NCBI RefSeq assembly: GCF_000284095.1
Contig: NC_017068.1
Coordinates: 372,001 to 436,000 of the forward strand
Direction of reading: 5' to 3'
Length of the DNA stretch: 64,000 bases
Source: Selenomonas ruminantium subsp. lactilytica TAM6421
GTDB taxonomy: Bacteria; Bacillota; Negativicutes; Selenomonadales; Selenomonadaceae
Made by a program: the position numbers and the translations under genes. The notes beneath the pieces are model-generated. The model ran no database searches and was not told the DNA's origin. It was given only the letters and a program-made list of their open reading frames with translations. Shown here piece after piece: positions 6,985 to 15,309 of the stretch; the first letter of the stretch is position 1; each line of letters begins with the position of its first letter.

Positions 6985-8148
6985 ATGAATAAGAAATATC
7001 TCTATATGCTGTCGGCCGGGCATTTGAGCGTGGACATCAATAGTGGTTCCCTGCCGGCCTTATTGCCGTTTTTCGTCAGTGAGTACGGCATGGATTATAC
7101 GTCGGTGGCGGGGCTGATGTTTGCCTCGTCTTTTTTGTCTTCAATCATTCAGCCGTTGTTTGGCTGGCTGGCGGATAAAGGCTCGAGGCAGTGGTTCATG
7201 GTGCTTGGTGTGCTGATGGCTGGGCTGTCGCTGGCCTGCACTGGTTTTGTGACCAATTACTGGGGCATCTTTGCGGCGGTCACCTTGATGGGGATTGGTA
7301 GTTCCATCTTCCATCCCGAGGCGGCGCGCAATGTGAATGCCATTGCCGGCAAGAAAAAGGGGCAGGGTATGAGCATCTTCAGCGTGGGCGGCAACGGCGG
7401 CTTCGGGCTGGGGCCGCTGCTCGCGGTGTTTTTGGTCACGACATTTGGGATGCAGGGCACGGCCTTTTATGGGATTGCTTCTCTGTTTACCGCGGGCATG
7501 ATCTTTCTGGCGGCGCCGGCCATTGCCCGGGAAAGCCGGCGGCAATTGGCACAGGCCCGGGATACGGCCAAGGCCAATCATGTGCCGCGGGAAAATGACT
7601 GGCCGGCCTTTGCGCGGCTGTTCGTGGTGATTGTGTTCCGTTCCACGCTGTTTACGTCCATCAGTGCGTTCCTGCCCCTGTTCTGCATCCAGGTGCTGGG
7701 GGCAAGTCCGGCGGTGGGCAGTGCCACGCTATCCATCATCTCCATTGCCGGGGTGCTGGCAACTCTGGTGGGCGGCTGGCTGGCTGACCGCAAGGGCTAT
7801 GTCAATACCATGCGCTATGGTGCCTTGCTGCTTATCCCCTGTCTGGCGGTGGTGGTCTTCACGCAGGATATCCGGGCTGTCTATGCCATGCTGATTCCCA
7901 TGAGTTTGGCCATGCAGGGTCCCTATGCGGCCTTCGTGGTACTGGGGCAGAGCTATCTGGCCAAAAGCCTGGGCTTTGCCTCCGGCGTGACCTTGGGGCT
8001 GTCCTTCAGCCTGGGGGGCATCATCGTGCCGTCCTTGGGCTGGTATGCGGACAGCTTCGGCATTGCAGCAGTGATGGTGGTGATCTTTGTCATTTCCATC
8101 TGCTGTGCGGCGGCGACCTTCTTATTGCCAGAGCCGAGGAGGTCTTAA
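6985..8148 (+). CDS. MFS transporter, Fsr (fosmidomycin resistance)-like
   Basis: A 387-residue, 12-segment major facilitator protein. HLSVDINSGSLPALLPF near the N-terminus and GIGSSIFHPEAAR at about residues 98-110 are characteristic of the Fsr fosmidomycin-resistance group of drug exporters. The gene appears complete and is probably a drug:H+ antiporter in the inner membrane; the native substrate is unknown. ATG 6985 is preceded in frame by GTG 6982, which is equally spaced from AAGGAG, so the start may be three bases earlier. It stands alone and shares a bidirectional terminator with the convergent ClpX-like gene. Confidence 0.85.
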   Translation: MNKKYLYMLSAGHLSVDINSGSLPALLPFFVSEYGMDYTSVAGLMFASSFLSSIIQPLFGWLADKGSRQWFMVLGVLMAGLSLACTGFVTNYWGIFAAVTLMGIGSSIFHPEAARNVNAIAGKKKGQGMSIFSVGGNGGFGLGPLLAVFLVTTFGMQGTAFYGIASLFTAGMIFLAAPAIARESRRQLAQARDTAKANHVPRENDWPAFARLFVVIVFRSTLFTSISAFLPLFCIQVLGASPAVGSATLSIISIAGVLATLVGGWLADRKGYVNTMRYGALLLIPCLAVVVFTQDIRAVYAMLIPMSLAMQGPYAAFVVLGQSYLAKSLGFASGVTLGLSFSLGGIIVPSLGWYADSFGIAAVMVVIFVISICCAAATFLLPEPRRS

Positions 8149-8150
8149 TA

Positions 8151-8195
8151 AAAAAAGCAATAGCCATGTATTTGCTTCATGGCTATTGCTTTTTT
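8151..8195. terminator. bidirectional terminator
   Basis: A perfect 18-bp stem (8151-8168 with 8178-8195) has A6 and T6 at its ends. It serves the MFS gene on + and the ClpX-like gene on -. Confidence 0.9.
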
Positions 8196-8201
8196 GCATG
8201 C

Positions 8202-9479
8202 TTATTTCTTTACGACTTCCGGCTTGGCGCCTTTTTCGATGCATTCCTTGGTGATGATGACCTTGCGGGCTTCGTCGGATTTGGGGATATCAAACATGAC
8301 GTCCAGCATGATGTCTTCGATGATGCCCTTGAGGGAGCGGGCGCCGGTCTTGCGCTCGATGGCCTTGCGGGCCACGGCTCGCAGGGCGTCTTCCTGGAAT
8401 TCCAGTTCCACGTTATCCATGGCCAAAAGTTTCTGGTACTGCTTGACCGGGGCGTTCTTGGGCTCGGTGAGGATGCGCAGCAGGGCGTCTTCATCGAGGG
8501 TTTCCAGTGTGCAGATCACGGGCAGGCGGCCGATGATTTCAGGGATGATGCCGTACTGCATGAGGTCTTCGGGACGGACCTTATGGATGAGCTCGTCGAA
8601 TTTCGGCTTGTCGTCCTTGCCCTGTACTTCGGCGCCAAAGCCAATGGTGCTGGCCTTGGACAGGCGTTTGGCAATGACGTCGTCAATGCCCACAAAGGCG
8701 CCGCCCACGATGAAGAGGATGTTTTTCGTGTCCACTTTGATGGTGGGGGCTTCGGGATGCTTGCGCTGGCCGCGGGAGGTGAATTCCACCACACTGCCTT
8801 CCAGCATCTTGAGGAGTGCCTGCTGCACGCCTTCATGGCCCGGATCAGCGGTGATGGAGTTGTTTGCTCCGGACTTGCGGGCGATCTTGTCGAATTCGTC
8901 CAGGTAAATGATGCCGTGTTCGGCCTTTTCCACGTCCTTGTCTGCGGCGTAGTAGAGGTTGCGCACGGCCACTTCCACGTCTGCGCCCACGAAGCCAGCT
9001 TCCGTCAGGCTGGAAGCGTCCGTTACGGCGAAGGGGATGTCCAGGAGTTTCGAGAGGTGGGACAGCAGCGCCGTCTTGCCGCAGCCGGAGGGGCCCAGCA
9101 TGATGACGTTGGATTTTTCGATTTCCGTGCCGTCATCGTTCTGATAGCCGTATTTCATGCGCTTGTAATGGTTGTAGACAGCCACCGAGAGGATCTTCTT
9201 GGCGCGGTCCTGATTGATGATGTATTCATCGAGATACTGTTTGATGATATGGGGCTTGTTCTTCTTGAGGATATCATCAAGCTCTCCGGCAAAGACCTGT
9301 TTCTCGTCCTGCTGCTCTGCGGCGGCATGTTCTTCGAGGAAATGATTGATTTCCTTGATGCAGTGGGCGCAGAGGGCAAAGCCCGTATTGGGATCGTAGA
9401 CGGGCATATCGTATTGGTTGCGGACGTTGATGATCCGCTTGCAGAAACTGCACTGATGTTGTACTGCTTGATTGGCCAT
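8202..9479 (-). CDS. ClpX-like AAA+ unfoldase (probable paralogue)
   Basis: A 425-residue ClpX-type AAA+ protein. An N-terminal zinc site (C10, C13, C37, C40) is followed by Walker A GPSGCGKT at 129-136, Walker B IYLDEFDKI at 191-199 (D194, E195), arginine finger R318 in the GRLPV motif and sensor-2 R381 in GARSLK. The IGF loop that docks ClpP is present at 279-281, so protease partnership is plausible. It departs from canonical ClpX in the pore-1 loop (GFVG for GYVG), in the RKH pore loop and in the 23-residue spacing of the zinc cysteine pairs. It is not beside clpP or tig. ATG 9479 is chosen because longer starts overlap the promoter. Confidence 0.85.
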   Translation of the reverse strand: MANQAVQHQCSFCKRIINVRNQYDMPVYDPNTGFALCAHCIKEINHFLEEHAAAEQQDEKQVFAGELDDILKKNKPHIIKQYLDEYIINQDRAKKILSVAVYNHYKRMKYGYQNDDGTEIEKSNVIMLGPSGCGKTALLSHLSKLLDIPFAVTDASSLTEAGFVGADVEVAVRNLYYAADKDVEKAEHGIIYLDEFDKIARKSGANNSITADPGHEGVQQALLKMLEGSVVEFTSRGQRKHPEAPTIKVDTKNILFIVGGAFVGIDDVIAKRLSKASTIGFGAEVQGKDDKPKFDELIHKVRPEDLMQYGIIPEIIGRLPVICTLETLDEDALLRILTEPKNAPVKQYQKLLAMDNVELEFQEDALRAVARKAIERKTGARSLKGIIEDIMLDVMFDIPKSDEARKVIITKECIEKGAKPEVVKK

Positions 9480-9543
9480 AGTGGTGTTTGTTCCTTTCTC
9501 TATATCAAGATCCTTCATTTTGTTTCCGACAGATACTACCATT

Positions 9544-9573
9544 ATCATATAGGAAAGAAAATTTTTCAAGCAA
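9544..9573 (-). promoter_or_regulatory. probable promoter of the ClpX-like gene
   Basis: On the minus strand TTGCTT (9568-9573) and TATGAT (9544-9549) are 18 bp apart. The predicted transcript starts near 9537, which excludes the longest open-frame start at 9569. Confidence 0.6.
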
Positions 9574-9589
9574 ATTTTTGTTTCTTTCC

Positions 9590-9618
9590 TTGCATAGCGG
9601 CAACTTGCGTGCTATAAT
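9590..9618 (+). promoter_or_regulatory. sigma-A promoter of rpmE
   Basis: TTGCAT (9590-9595), a 17-bp spacer and a perfect TATAAT (9613-9618). The -10 is consensus and the resulting leader is about 140 nt. Confidence 0.8.
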
Positions 9619-9625
9619 ATTCGGG

Positions 9626-9766
9626 TACTGGACGTACTGACGTCTGGTTCCAAGTCAAAATTTGACTGGCTTTGCCCCAAGAGGTAAGCTAGGTCTAAAC
9701 CAAGCTCGCGCATAGCTTGCTTGTATCAATTCCCAGTTTCGTTGGGGTGAAAGCGAGGTGTAAATA
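9626..9766 (+). ncRNA. structured rpmE leader, candidate L31 autoregulatory leader
   Basis: The leader has several short inverted repeats. CTTTGCCCC near its 5' side can pair with GGGGTGAAAG just upstream of the start codon, bringing the ribosome binding site into a long-range helix. L31 mRNA leaders of this kind are known in Firmicutes, but I cannot confirm the family match by eye. Confidence 0.4.
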
Positions 9767-9967
9767 ATGAAACAGGGTATTCATCCGGAATATTTCGAAG
9801 CTACGGTAACCTGCGGTTGCGGCAACACGTTCACCACGGGTTCCACGCAGAAAGAACTGCGCGTCGATGTTTGCTCCAAGTGCCATCCGTTCTTCACGGG
9901 TCGTCAGCGTGACGTACAGGCAGGCGGTCGTATCGAAAAGTTCAACAAGCGTTACGCCAAGAAGTAA
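9767..9967 (+). CDS. rpmE: 50S ribosomal protein L31
   Basis: A 66-residue L31 of the zinc-binding type: C16, C18, C36 and C39 are all present. The sequence runs through [10 protein letters not shown] and ends in basic residues, as usual for bL31. ATG 9767 follows GCGAGGTG. It heads the cluster rpmE-DUF1385-prfA-prmC-tsaC, an order common in Firmicutes, though a terminator hairpin follows directly, so part of its transcription stops here. Confidence 0.97.
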   Translation: MKQGIHPEYFEATVTCGCGNTFTTGSTQKELRVDVCSKCHPFFTGRQRDVQAGGRIEKFNKRYAKK

Positions 9968-9980
9968 GAAACGTTATGGT

Positions 9981-10014
9981 AAAGCAGAGCACATTTATGG
10001 CTCTGCTTTATTTT
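9981..10014 (+). terminator. terminator after rpmE
   Basis: AAAGCAGAGC (9981-9990) pairs perfectly with GCTCTGCTTT (10000-10009), followed by ATTTT. It probably gives extra rpmE mRNA relative to the downstream genes. Confidence 0.75.
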
Positions 10015-10033
10015 GTATAGTTGAGGAAAAATT

Positions 10034-10987
10034 ATGAGTAAGAAATTGATGGTTGGCGGTCAGGCCGTTATCGAAGGGGTCATGATGCGGGGGCCGAAGC
10101 TTACGGCTACTGCTGTGCGTGATCCCCAGGGGAAGATCCAGGTCGAGACCAAGCCCGTAAATTCCATTAGCGATAGATTTCCCATCTTGAAGAAGCCCTT
10201 CCTGCGGGGCTCGGTATCCCTGATCGAGTCACTGGTCATCGGCATGAAGTCCTTGTCCTATTCGGCCAAGATGGCCGGCGAAGAGGATGAGCAGCTCTCG
10301 GACAAGGAAATGGCAGGCACGATTGTATTTGCCTTGGTGCTGGCCAGTGTGCTGTTCATTGCCATCCCGACATTCGGGGCGAAATGGCTGCATGGGGCCA
10401 CGGAAGATCCGATGGTCTTGAACCTGCTGGAAGGCGGCCTGCGGCTGGTGATTTTCCTGCTGTATATCTGGGGCATCTCCCGTATGAAGGACATCCGGCG
10501 GGTGTTCCAGTATCATGGAGCGGAGCATAAGACGATTTTCTGCTATGAGGCAGGCCTGCCGCTGACGGTGGAGAACGTGCAGAAGTTCCCGCGGCTGCAT
10601 CCGCGCTGTGGCACGAACTTCCTGCTGATCGTGATGCTCGTGTCCATCTTCGTGTTTGCATTCTTGGGCTGGCCTTCGCTCTGGGAGCGTATTGCCAGCC
10701 GCATCCTGTTGCTGCCGGTGGTGGCGGGGATTTCCTATGAGATCATCCGTCTGGCGGGGCGCAGTGAGAATGCGATTATTCAGACGGCCATCAAGCCGGG
10801 GCTCTGGCTGCAGTACCTGACCACCCGTCCGCCGGAGGATGAGATGGTGGAAGTGGCGATTGAATCCCTGAAGGCGGTACTGCCGGAAGAGGAGATCGTG
10901 GCTGGCACGCCGGATTATATCAACAAAGCAAGTGAGGAAGCGGCCCCGGCGGAGAGTGCTCCCGTGGCGGCTGCTGTTACGGAATAA
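10034..10987 (+). CDS. DUF1385 family membrane protein (YqhQ-like)
   Basis: A 317-residue protein beginning MSKKLMVGGQAVIEGVMMRG, the hallmark N-terminus of DUF1385. Hydrophobic segments at about 95-115, 135-155, 195-220 and 225-245 indicate a polytopic inner-membrane protein. The family's HGAEHKTIFCYE block with conserved His and Glu and the LHPRCGTNFL block are present and suggest a metal site. The role is not established; it is very often encoded between rpmE and prfA, as here. ATG 10034 follows GAGGAAA, and prfA follows after 16 bp. Confidence 0.9.
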   Translation: MSKKLMVGGQAVIEGVMMRGPKLTATAVRDPQGKIQVETKPVNSISDRFPILKKPFLRGSVSLIESLVIGMKSLSYSAKMAGEEDEQLSDKEMAGTIVFALVLASVLFIAIPTFGAKWLHGATEDPMVLNLLEGGLRLVIFLLYIWGISRMKDIRRVFQYHGAEHKTIFCYEAGLPLTVENVQKFPRLHPRCGTNFLLIVMLVSIFVFAFLGWPSLWERIASRILLLPVVAGISYEIIRLAGRSENAIIQTAIKPGLWLQYLTTRPPEDEMVEVAIESLKAVLPEEEIVAGTPDYINKASEEAAPAESAPVAAAVTE

Positions 10988-11003
10988 ATTTGAGGTGAAA
11001 TAA

Positions 11004-12071
11004 GTGCTGGACAAACTCCAAGCCGTTGAAGATAAATTTTTGGAACTGGAATCGCTGATCAGCGATCCCGATGTGATTGCGGATATGAGCCGCTGGCAGA
11101 AGTACAGCAAGGAACATGCAAGCCTTGCGCCCATCGTGGAAAAGTTCCGGGAATACAAGGATGTGACCAAGGGCATCGAGGAAGCCAAAGCCATGTTCGA
11201 AGAATCCCTGGACGATGAGATGCGCAAGTTCGTGGAAGAGGAACTTGCCGAACTGAAAGCCCAAAAGGAAGTGCTGGACGCAGAACTGCCGATCCTGCTG
11301 CTGCCCAAAGATCCCAATGATGACAAGAATGTCATCGTGGAAATCCGCGGCGGCGTGGGCGGCGAAGAGGCGGCGCTCTTTGCGGGCGACCTTTTCCGCA
11401 TGTATGGCCGCTATGTGGAGAAGCAGGGCTGGAAGATGGAAATCATCGATGGGAGTCCCACGGAATTGGGGGGATACAAGGAAATCTCCTTTATGGTCAC
11501 GGGCTTCGGTGCTTACAGCAAGCTCAAATATGAAAGCGGCACCCATCGCGTGCAGCGGGTGCCGGCCACGGAATCCGGCGGCCGCATCCATACCTCGGCG
11601 GTGACGGTGGCAGTGCTGCCCGAAGCGGAGGATGTGGACGTGGACATCGATCCCAAGGATCTGCATATCGACCTGTACTGCGCTTCCGGCGCGGGCGGCC
11701 AGCATGTCAACCGCACGGAAAGTGCCATCCGCATCACCCATATTCCCACGGGGATCGTGGTGCAGTGTCAGGATGAGCGCTCCCAGCTCAAGAACAAGGA
11801 CAAGGCCATGAAAGTGCTGCGGGCAAGGCTTCTCGACAAGGCTCAGCAGGAACAGATGGCGAGCATCTCGGCTGACCGCAGAAGCCAGGTGGGCAGCGGT
11901 GACCGCAGTGAGCGCATCCGCACCTATAACTTCCCCCAGGGGCGCGTGACCGACCATCGCATTGGTCTGACGCTCCATCGCATTGATGCAGTCCTGGCGG
12001 GGGATCTGGACGAAATCCTCAATGCCCTGATCACCGCAGATCAGGCAGAGCGGCTGAAGCAGGTGAAATGA
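11004..12071 (+). CDS. prfA: peptide chain release factor 1
   Basis: A 355-residue class I release factor with the catalytic GGQ at residues 231-233 in [15 protein letters not shown], and the PAT tripeptide in VPATESGGR that reads UAG and UAA. It releases the finished peptide at the ribosome. The start is GTG at 11004, 6 nt after GAGGTG. The gene overlaps prmC, whose product methylates this GGQ glutamine, by 4 bp, so their synthesis is coupled. Confidence 0.97.
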   Translation: MLDKLQAVEDKFLELESLISDPDVIADMSRWQKYSKEHASLAPIVEKFREYKDVTKGIEEAKAMFEESLDDEMRKFVEEELAELKAQKEVLDAELPILLLPKDPNDDKNVIVEIRGGVGGEEAALFAGDLFRMYGRYVEKQGWKMEIIDGSPTELGGYKEISFMVTGFGAYSKLKYESGTHRVQRVPATESGGRIHTSAVTVAVLPEAEDVDVDIDPKDLHIDLYCASGAGGQHVNRTESAIRITHIPTGIVVQCQDERSQLKNKDKAMKVLRARLLDKAQQEQMASISADRRSQVGSGDRSERIRTYNFPQGRVTDHRIGLTLHRIDAVLAGDLDEILNALITADQAERLKQVK

Positions 12072-12946
12072 TGGCAGGAAATGAAGTATGGACAATCGGC
12101 CGCATCCTCAAGTGGACGGAGGATTACTTTGCCCAGAAGGGCATCGAGAATCCGCGGCTGGATGCGGAAGTTTTATTAGGGCATGTGCTCCATAAACAGC
12201 GCATCTATCTCTATGTGCATTTTGACGAACCCTTGCAGGCCGCAGAACTGGCGGCTTTCCGTGAGATGATCAAAAAGCGCATCGCGCATGTGCCGGTGGC
12301 CTATATCCTGGGGGAAAAGGAGTTTATGGGGCTGACCTTCAAGGTGACGGAGGCGACGCTCGTGCCCCGTCCTGATACGGAAATCCTCGTGCAGGCGGCG
12401 GTGGACCGCCTGCGGCAGCTGGGGGTGGAAGCGCCCCATTTTGCCGATATCGGCACGGGCACGGGGGCGGTGGGGCTCAGCGTGCTACATTTTGTCCAGG
12501 ATGCCATTTTGGACACGGTGGATATTTCCCCGGCGGCCCGGGCGGTGGCCGAGGAAAATGCGGCAACGCTGGAGCTGAAAGAGCGGGCGCATTTCTTCAC
12601 CGGAGATCTGCTGGCCCCCTTGCAGGGCAATACCTATACGGCGATTCTCTCCAATCCGCCCTATATTCCCGCCAAGGACATCGAAGGCCTGTCGGCGGAC
12701 GTGCGCAATAGTGAGCCCCATACGGCGCTGGATGGCGGCGAGGACGGGCTGGACTTTTACCGCCGGCTGTGCAGCGAGGCGCCGGCCATGCTGACGGCGG
12801 GCGGCTTCATGGCCTTTGAAGTGGGCATAAAACAGGCAGAGGATGTAGCAAAACTGGCTAAAGCAAATCCGCTGATCTGCCGCACGGAGATCCTGAAGGA
12901 CTACGCCGGCATTGAGCGGGTAGTGGTGGCCTGGAAAGAGGCGTAA
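12068..12946 (+). CDS. prmC: release factor glutamine methyltransferase
   Basis: A 292-residue SAM-dependent methyltransferase. A helical N-terminal domain binds the release factor; the Rossmann domain carries the [12 protein letters not shown] motif and NPPY at 196-199, the signature of N5-glutamine methylation. It modifies the GGQ glutamine of release factors. Translation can start at ATG 12068 or at the adjacent ATG 12071, which overlap the prfA stop. tsaC starts 2 bp after its stop codon. Confidence 0.95.
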   Translation: MMAGNEVWTIGRILKWTEDYFAQKGIENPRLDAEVLLGHVLHKQRIYLYVHFDEPLQAAELAAFREMIKKRIAHVPVAYILGEKEFMGLTFKVTEATLVPRPDTEILVQAAVDRLRQLGVEAPHFADIGTGTGAVGLSVLHFVQDAILDTVDISPAARAVAEENAATLELKERAHFFTGDLLAPLQGNTYTAILSNPPYIPAKDIEGLSADVRNSEPHTALDGGEDGLDFYRRLCSEAPAMLTAGGFMAFEVGIKQAEDVAKLAKANPLICRTEILKDYAGIERVVVAWKEA

Positions 12947-12947
12947 G

Positions 12948-14009
12948 ATGCAGACAAGATGTATAAGAATCGATAATATCACAGCAGGCAAAGAAGCACT
13001 TCATTTCGCCGGGGAGCTGATCCGTCAGGGGGAAGTGGTGGCTTTTCCCACGGAGACGGTCTATGGACTGGGGGCCAACGGCCTGGATGCCGCGGCCTGC
13101 CGCAAGATCTATCAGGCCAAGGGACGTCCTTCGGACAATCCCCTGATCCTGCATGTGGCCAACCGCTCCATGATCGATCAGGTGGCGGCCAGAATCCCGG
13201 AAAAGGCAGAAAAGCTGATCGCGGCCTTCTGTCCCGGCCCGATTACCTTGATTTTGCCCCGTAAGGCCATTGTGCCGGAGCAGATTACCGGCGGCCTCTC
13301 CACCGTGGGCGTGCGCATGCCGGAGCATGATGTGGCCCGGGCGTTGATTGCTGCTGCCGGCGTGCCCATTGCGGCACCATCAGCCAATATATCAGGCCGC
13401 CCTAGCCCCACCACCGCAGAATCCGTGCTGGTGGATATGGAGGGCAAGATTCCCATGATCCTCGACGGCGGCGCCTGTGATTTCGGCGTGGAGTCCACCA
13501 TCGTGGACGCCACGGGGGAAAAGGCCGTGATCCTGCGGCCCGGAGCCATCACCAAGGAAATGCTGGAAGAAGTGCTGGGCGAGGGCAGTGTCGTGATCGA
13601 TCCGGCGCTGGTGGGGGCAGACAGCGTGCCCAAGGCACCGGGCATGAAGTACACCCATTATGCCCCCAAAGCACCCCTGACACTGATTGAAGGCATGCCC
13701 ACGAGAATGGTGCGGGCTTTCCAGCGGGAGATTGCGCGCCTGCAGGATGAAGGCCATACGGTAGGCGTGATTGCCAGCCACGAAGTCCTGCAGGAGCTGA
13801 AGGATACCGTGCCTGCGGATCTGCAGGCCGATTACGGCCATCAGGGGCAGCTGCCGGCCATTGCGGCCAATATCTACGAGGCACTGCGCTCCTTTGATGA
13901 AAAAGGGGCCGATGTACTGCTGGGGGAAGGAACAACCTCAGAAGGCCTGGGGTTGGCCATCATGAACCGCCTGCACAAAGCCAGCGGCTTCCGGACGATA
14001 CAGGCATAG
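12948..14009 (+). CDS. tsaC: L-threonylcarbamoyladenylate synthase (Sua5 type)
   Basis: A 353-residue Sua5/YwlC-type protein. Residues 10-205 are the YrdC catalytic domain (GEVVAFPTETVYGLG, KGRPSDNPLILH and SANISGRPSPT), and residues 215-353 the additional Sua5 C-terminal domain joined by a PGMKYTHYAPKAP linker. It makes threonylcarbamoyl-AMP for the t6A modification of ANN-decoding tRNAs. It closes the prfA-prmC translation operon; a new promoter follows before secG. Confidence 0.95.
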   Translation: MQTRCIRIDNITAGKEALHFAGELIRQGEVVAFPTETVYGLGANGLDAAACRKIYQAKGRPSDNPLILHVANRSMIDQVAARIPEKAEKLIAAFCPGPITLILPRKAIVPEQITGGLSTVGVRMPEHDVARALIAAAGVPIAAPSANISGRPSPTTAESVLVDMEGKIPMILDGGACDFGVESTIVDATGEKAVILRPGAITKEMLEEVLGEGSVVIDPALVGADSVPKAPGMKYTHYAPKAPLTLIEGMPTRMVRAFQREIARLQDEGHTVGVIASHEVLQELKDTVPADLQADYGHQGQLPAIAANIYEALRSFDEKGADVLLGEGTTSEGLGLAIMNRLHKASGFRTIQA

Positions 14010-14047
14010 TGCCCGCAATGGCGCGCAGGGAAATGACGAGAAAAAGC

Positions 14048-14077
14048 TTGCGCAGCGGGTTGTAATTGTGTTACTAT
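14048..14077 (+). promoter_or_regulatory. probable promoter of the secG operon
   Basis: TTGCGC (14048-14053) and TACTAT (14072-14077) with an 18-bp spacer, about 37 bp before the secG start. Confidence 0.5.
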
Positions 14078-14113
14078 GAATTGGAGACTGTAATTAAAGG
14101 GAGGCTTTCATTA

Positions 14114-14341
14114 ATGCTTACCGTTTTGATGATAATTGATGCGCTGGTGGCAATCGCCCTCATCGCAGCAGTACTGGGACAGGAAGCAAAATCTGCCGGC
14201 ATGGGCGGCATGGGCGGCGGTGCGGACACCGTTTTCTCCGGCAAGGCCCGTGGCATGGACGCACTGCTTGCACGCGTGACCGTAGTGTTGGCTGTCTTGT
14301 TCGCAGGGATTACCATTTTGATTGCAAAAATGACAAGCTAA
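14114..14341 (+). CDS. secG: preprotein translocase subunit SecG
   Basis: A 75-residue protein with two membrane segments (about 3-22 and 52-71) around a glycine-rich loop (GMGGMGGGADTVFSGKARGMD), the standard SecG pattern. It associates with SecYE to stimulate protein export. ATG 14114 is preferred over the longer open frame (14066) because GGGAGG lies 9 nt upstream. Position ahead of est, rnr and smpB matches the conserved Firmicute order. Confidence 0.92.
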   Translation: MLTVLMIIDALVAIALIAAVLGQEAKSAGMGGMGGGADTVFSGKARGMDALLARVTVVLAVLFAGITILIAKMTS

Positions 14342-14350
14342 TAAAAAGCA

Positions 14351-14382
14351 TCCCTGTTCTCTATGGAGCAGGGAATTTTTTA
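14351..14382 (+). terminator. terminator or attenuator after secG
   Basis: TCCCTGTTC pairs with GAGCAGGGA (one G-U), followed by ATTTTTT. It lies between secG and the esterase and may reduce readthrough. Confidence 0.65.
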
Positions 14383-14417
14383 AATTTAGGAATTTTCGGT
14401 ATTATGGGGGTGCGGAA

Positions 14418-15152
14418 ATGATTTTACCGGGAGCGGAGCCCTTTTTTATGCCCGGCGGGAAAAAAGGGGTGCTCCTGATTCACGGCTTTACAGGCCTGCC
14501 GGCAGAGCTTTTGCTGCTGGGGCAGCATCTGAATAAAGCGGGCTTTACGGTGCTGGGGGTGCGTCTGGCCGGTCATGGGACGACGGTGGAAGATATGAGC
14601 CATATGACCTGGGAAGACTGGATGGATTCCGTGCGGGATGGCTATGCCCTGCTGTCGGGCTTCTGTGAAGATATTTCGGTGATCGGGCATTCCATGGGCG
14701 GGCTCTTTGCTTTGCTGCTTTCCACGGAGGAGGTCATCTCCCATGTGGTGACGCTGGCGGCACCGATCTTCATCCCCGAAGAGAGAGGCCTGGCGGCACT
14801 GCCGCCGCGGGAAGCCTGCTATGACGGCTATGTGTCCAAGCCACGGCGGCGGCTCAAGGATGTACCCCCTGCCGCCAATCGTACCTATCGCAAGATGCCG
14901 CTGATTTCCATCCATGAGCTGGTGGAGGTTATCGAAAAGACCAAGGGTGCTATCGAAGAGGTGAAAGCACCGACGCTGATCATGCACAGCCGCGACGACC
15001 ATACGGCGGCGCCTGTGAGTGCGGATTATATTCTGTCCCATGTGCAGGGACAGGCGCGCATCGTCTGGCTGGAGGAATCCGGGCATCTGCTGCCCCTGGC
15101 CGGCGAAAGAGAGAGAGTATTTGAAGAGGCTGCGGCCTTCCTGCAAGGGTAG
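14418..15152 (+). CDS. est: carboxylesterase, Est30/YvaK type
   Basis: A 244-residue alpha/beta hydrolase. The oxyanion region HGFTGLPAE, the nucleophile elbow GHSMGG with S92, an aspartate in HSRDDHTAAP and the histidine in SGHLLPL complete a catalytic triad. It resembles the thermostable Est30 family, which hydrolyses short-chain esters in the cytoplasm. The gene between secG and rnr is a long-standing Firmicute arrangement. No signal peptide is seen. Confidence 0.88.
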   Translation: MILPGAEPFFMPGGKKGVLLIHGFTGLPAELLLLGQHLNKAGFTVLGVRLAGHGTTVEDMSHMTWEDWMDSVRDGYALLSGFCEDISVIGHSMGGLFALLLSTEEVISHVVTLAAPIFIPEERGLAALPPREACYDGYVSKPRRRLKDVPPAANRTYRKMPLISIHELVEVIEKTKGAIEEVKAPTLIMHSRDDHTAAPVSADYILSHVQGQARIVWLEESGHLLPLAGERERVFEEAAAFLQG

Positions 15153-15156
15153 TGGT

Positions 15157-15254
15157 GTGACTTTTCTTTGGTGCAAAGAAAAGTCACCAAAAGAAACAGC
15201 GGGCTGAAATCCCATCACGGGATTTACGCCCGACGGCTCCCGTCCTTGGGAGCC
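15157..15254. repeat. three consecutive hairpins between est and rnr
   Basis: A perfect 14-bp stem with a 3-nt loop (GTGACTTTTCTTTG at 15157-15170 with 15174-15187) is followed by a second hairpin (GGGC..AAATCCC with GGGATTT..GCCC, about 15201-15233) and a third (GGCTCCC/GGGAGCC, 15235-15254). None is followed by a good T run, so processing or stability elements seem likelier than terminators. Confidence 0.6.
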
Positions 15255-15309
15255 GATTACGCTTGCCTTATGTTTGCAGGTAAATCGTAAATTTATGTAA
15301 GGAGAAAAA

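Noticed and set aside
8166-9617. 483-codon frame on + across the ClpX-like gene
   Set aside because: It is antisense to a gene with all AAA+ motifs and has no domain of its own.
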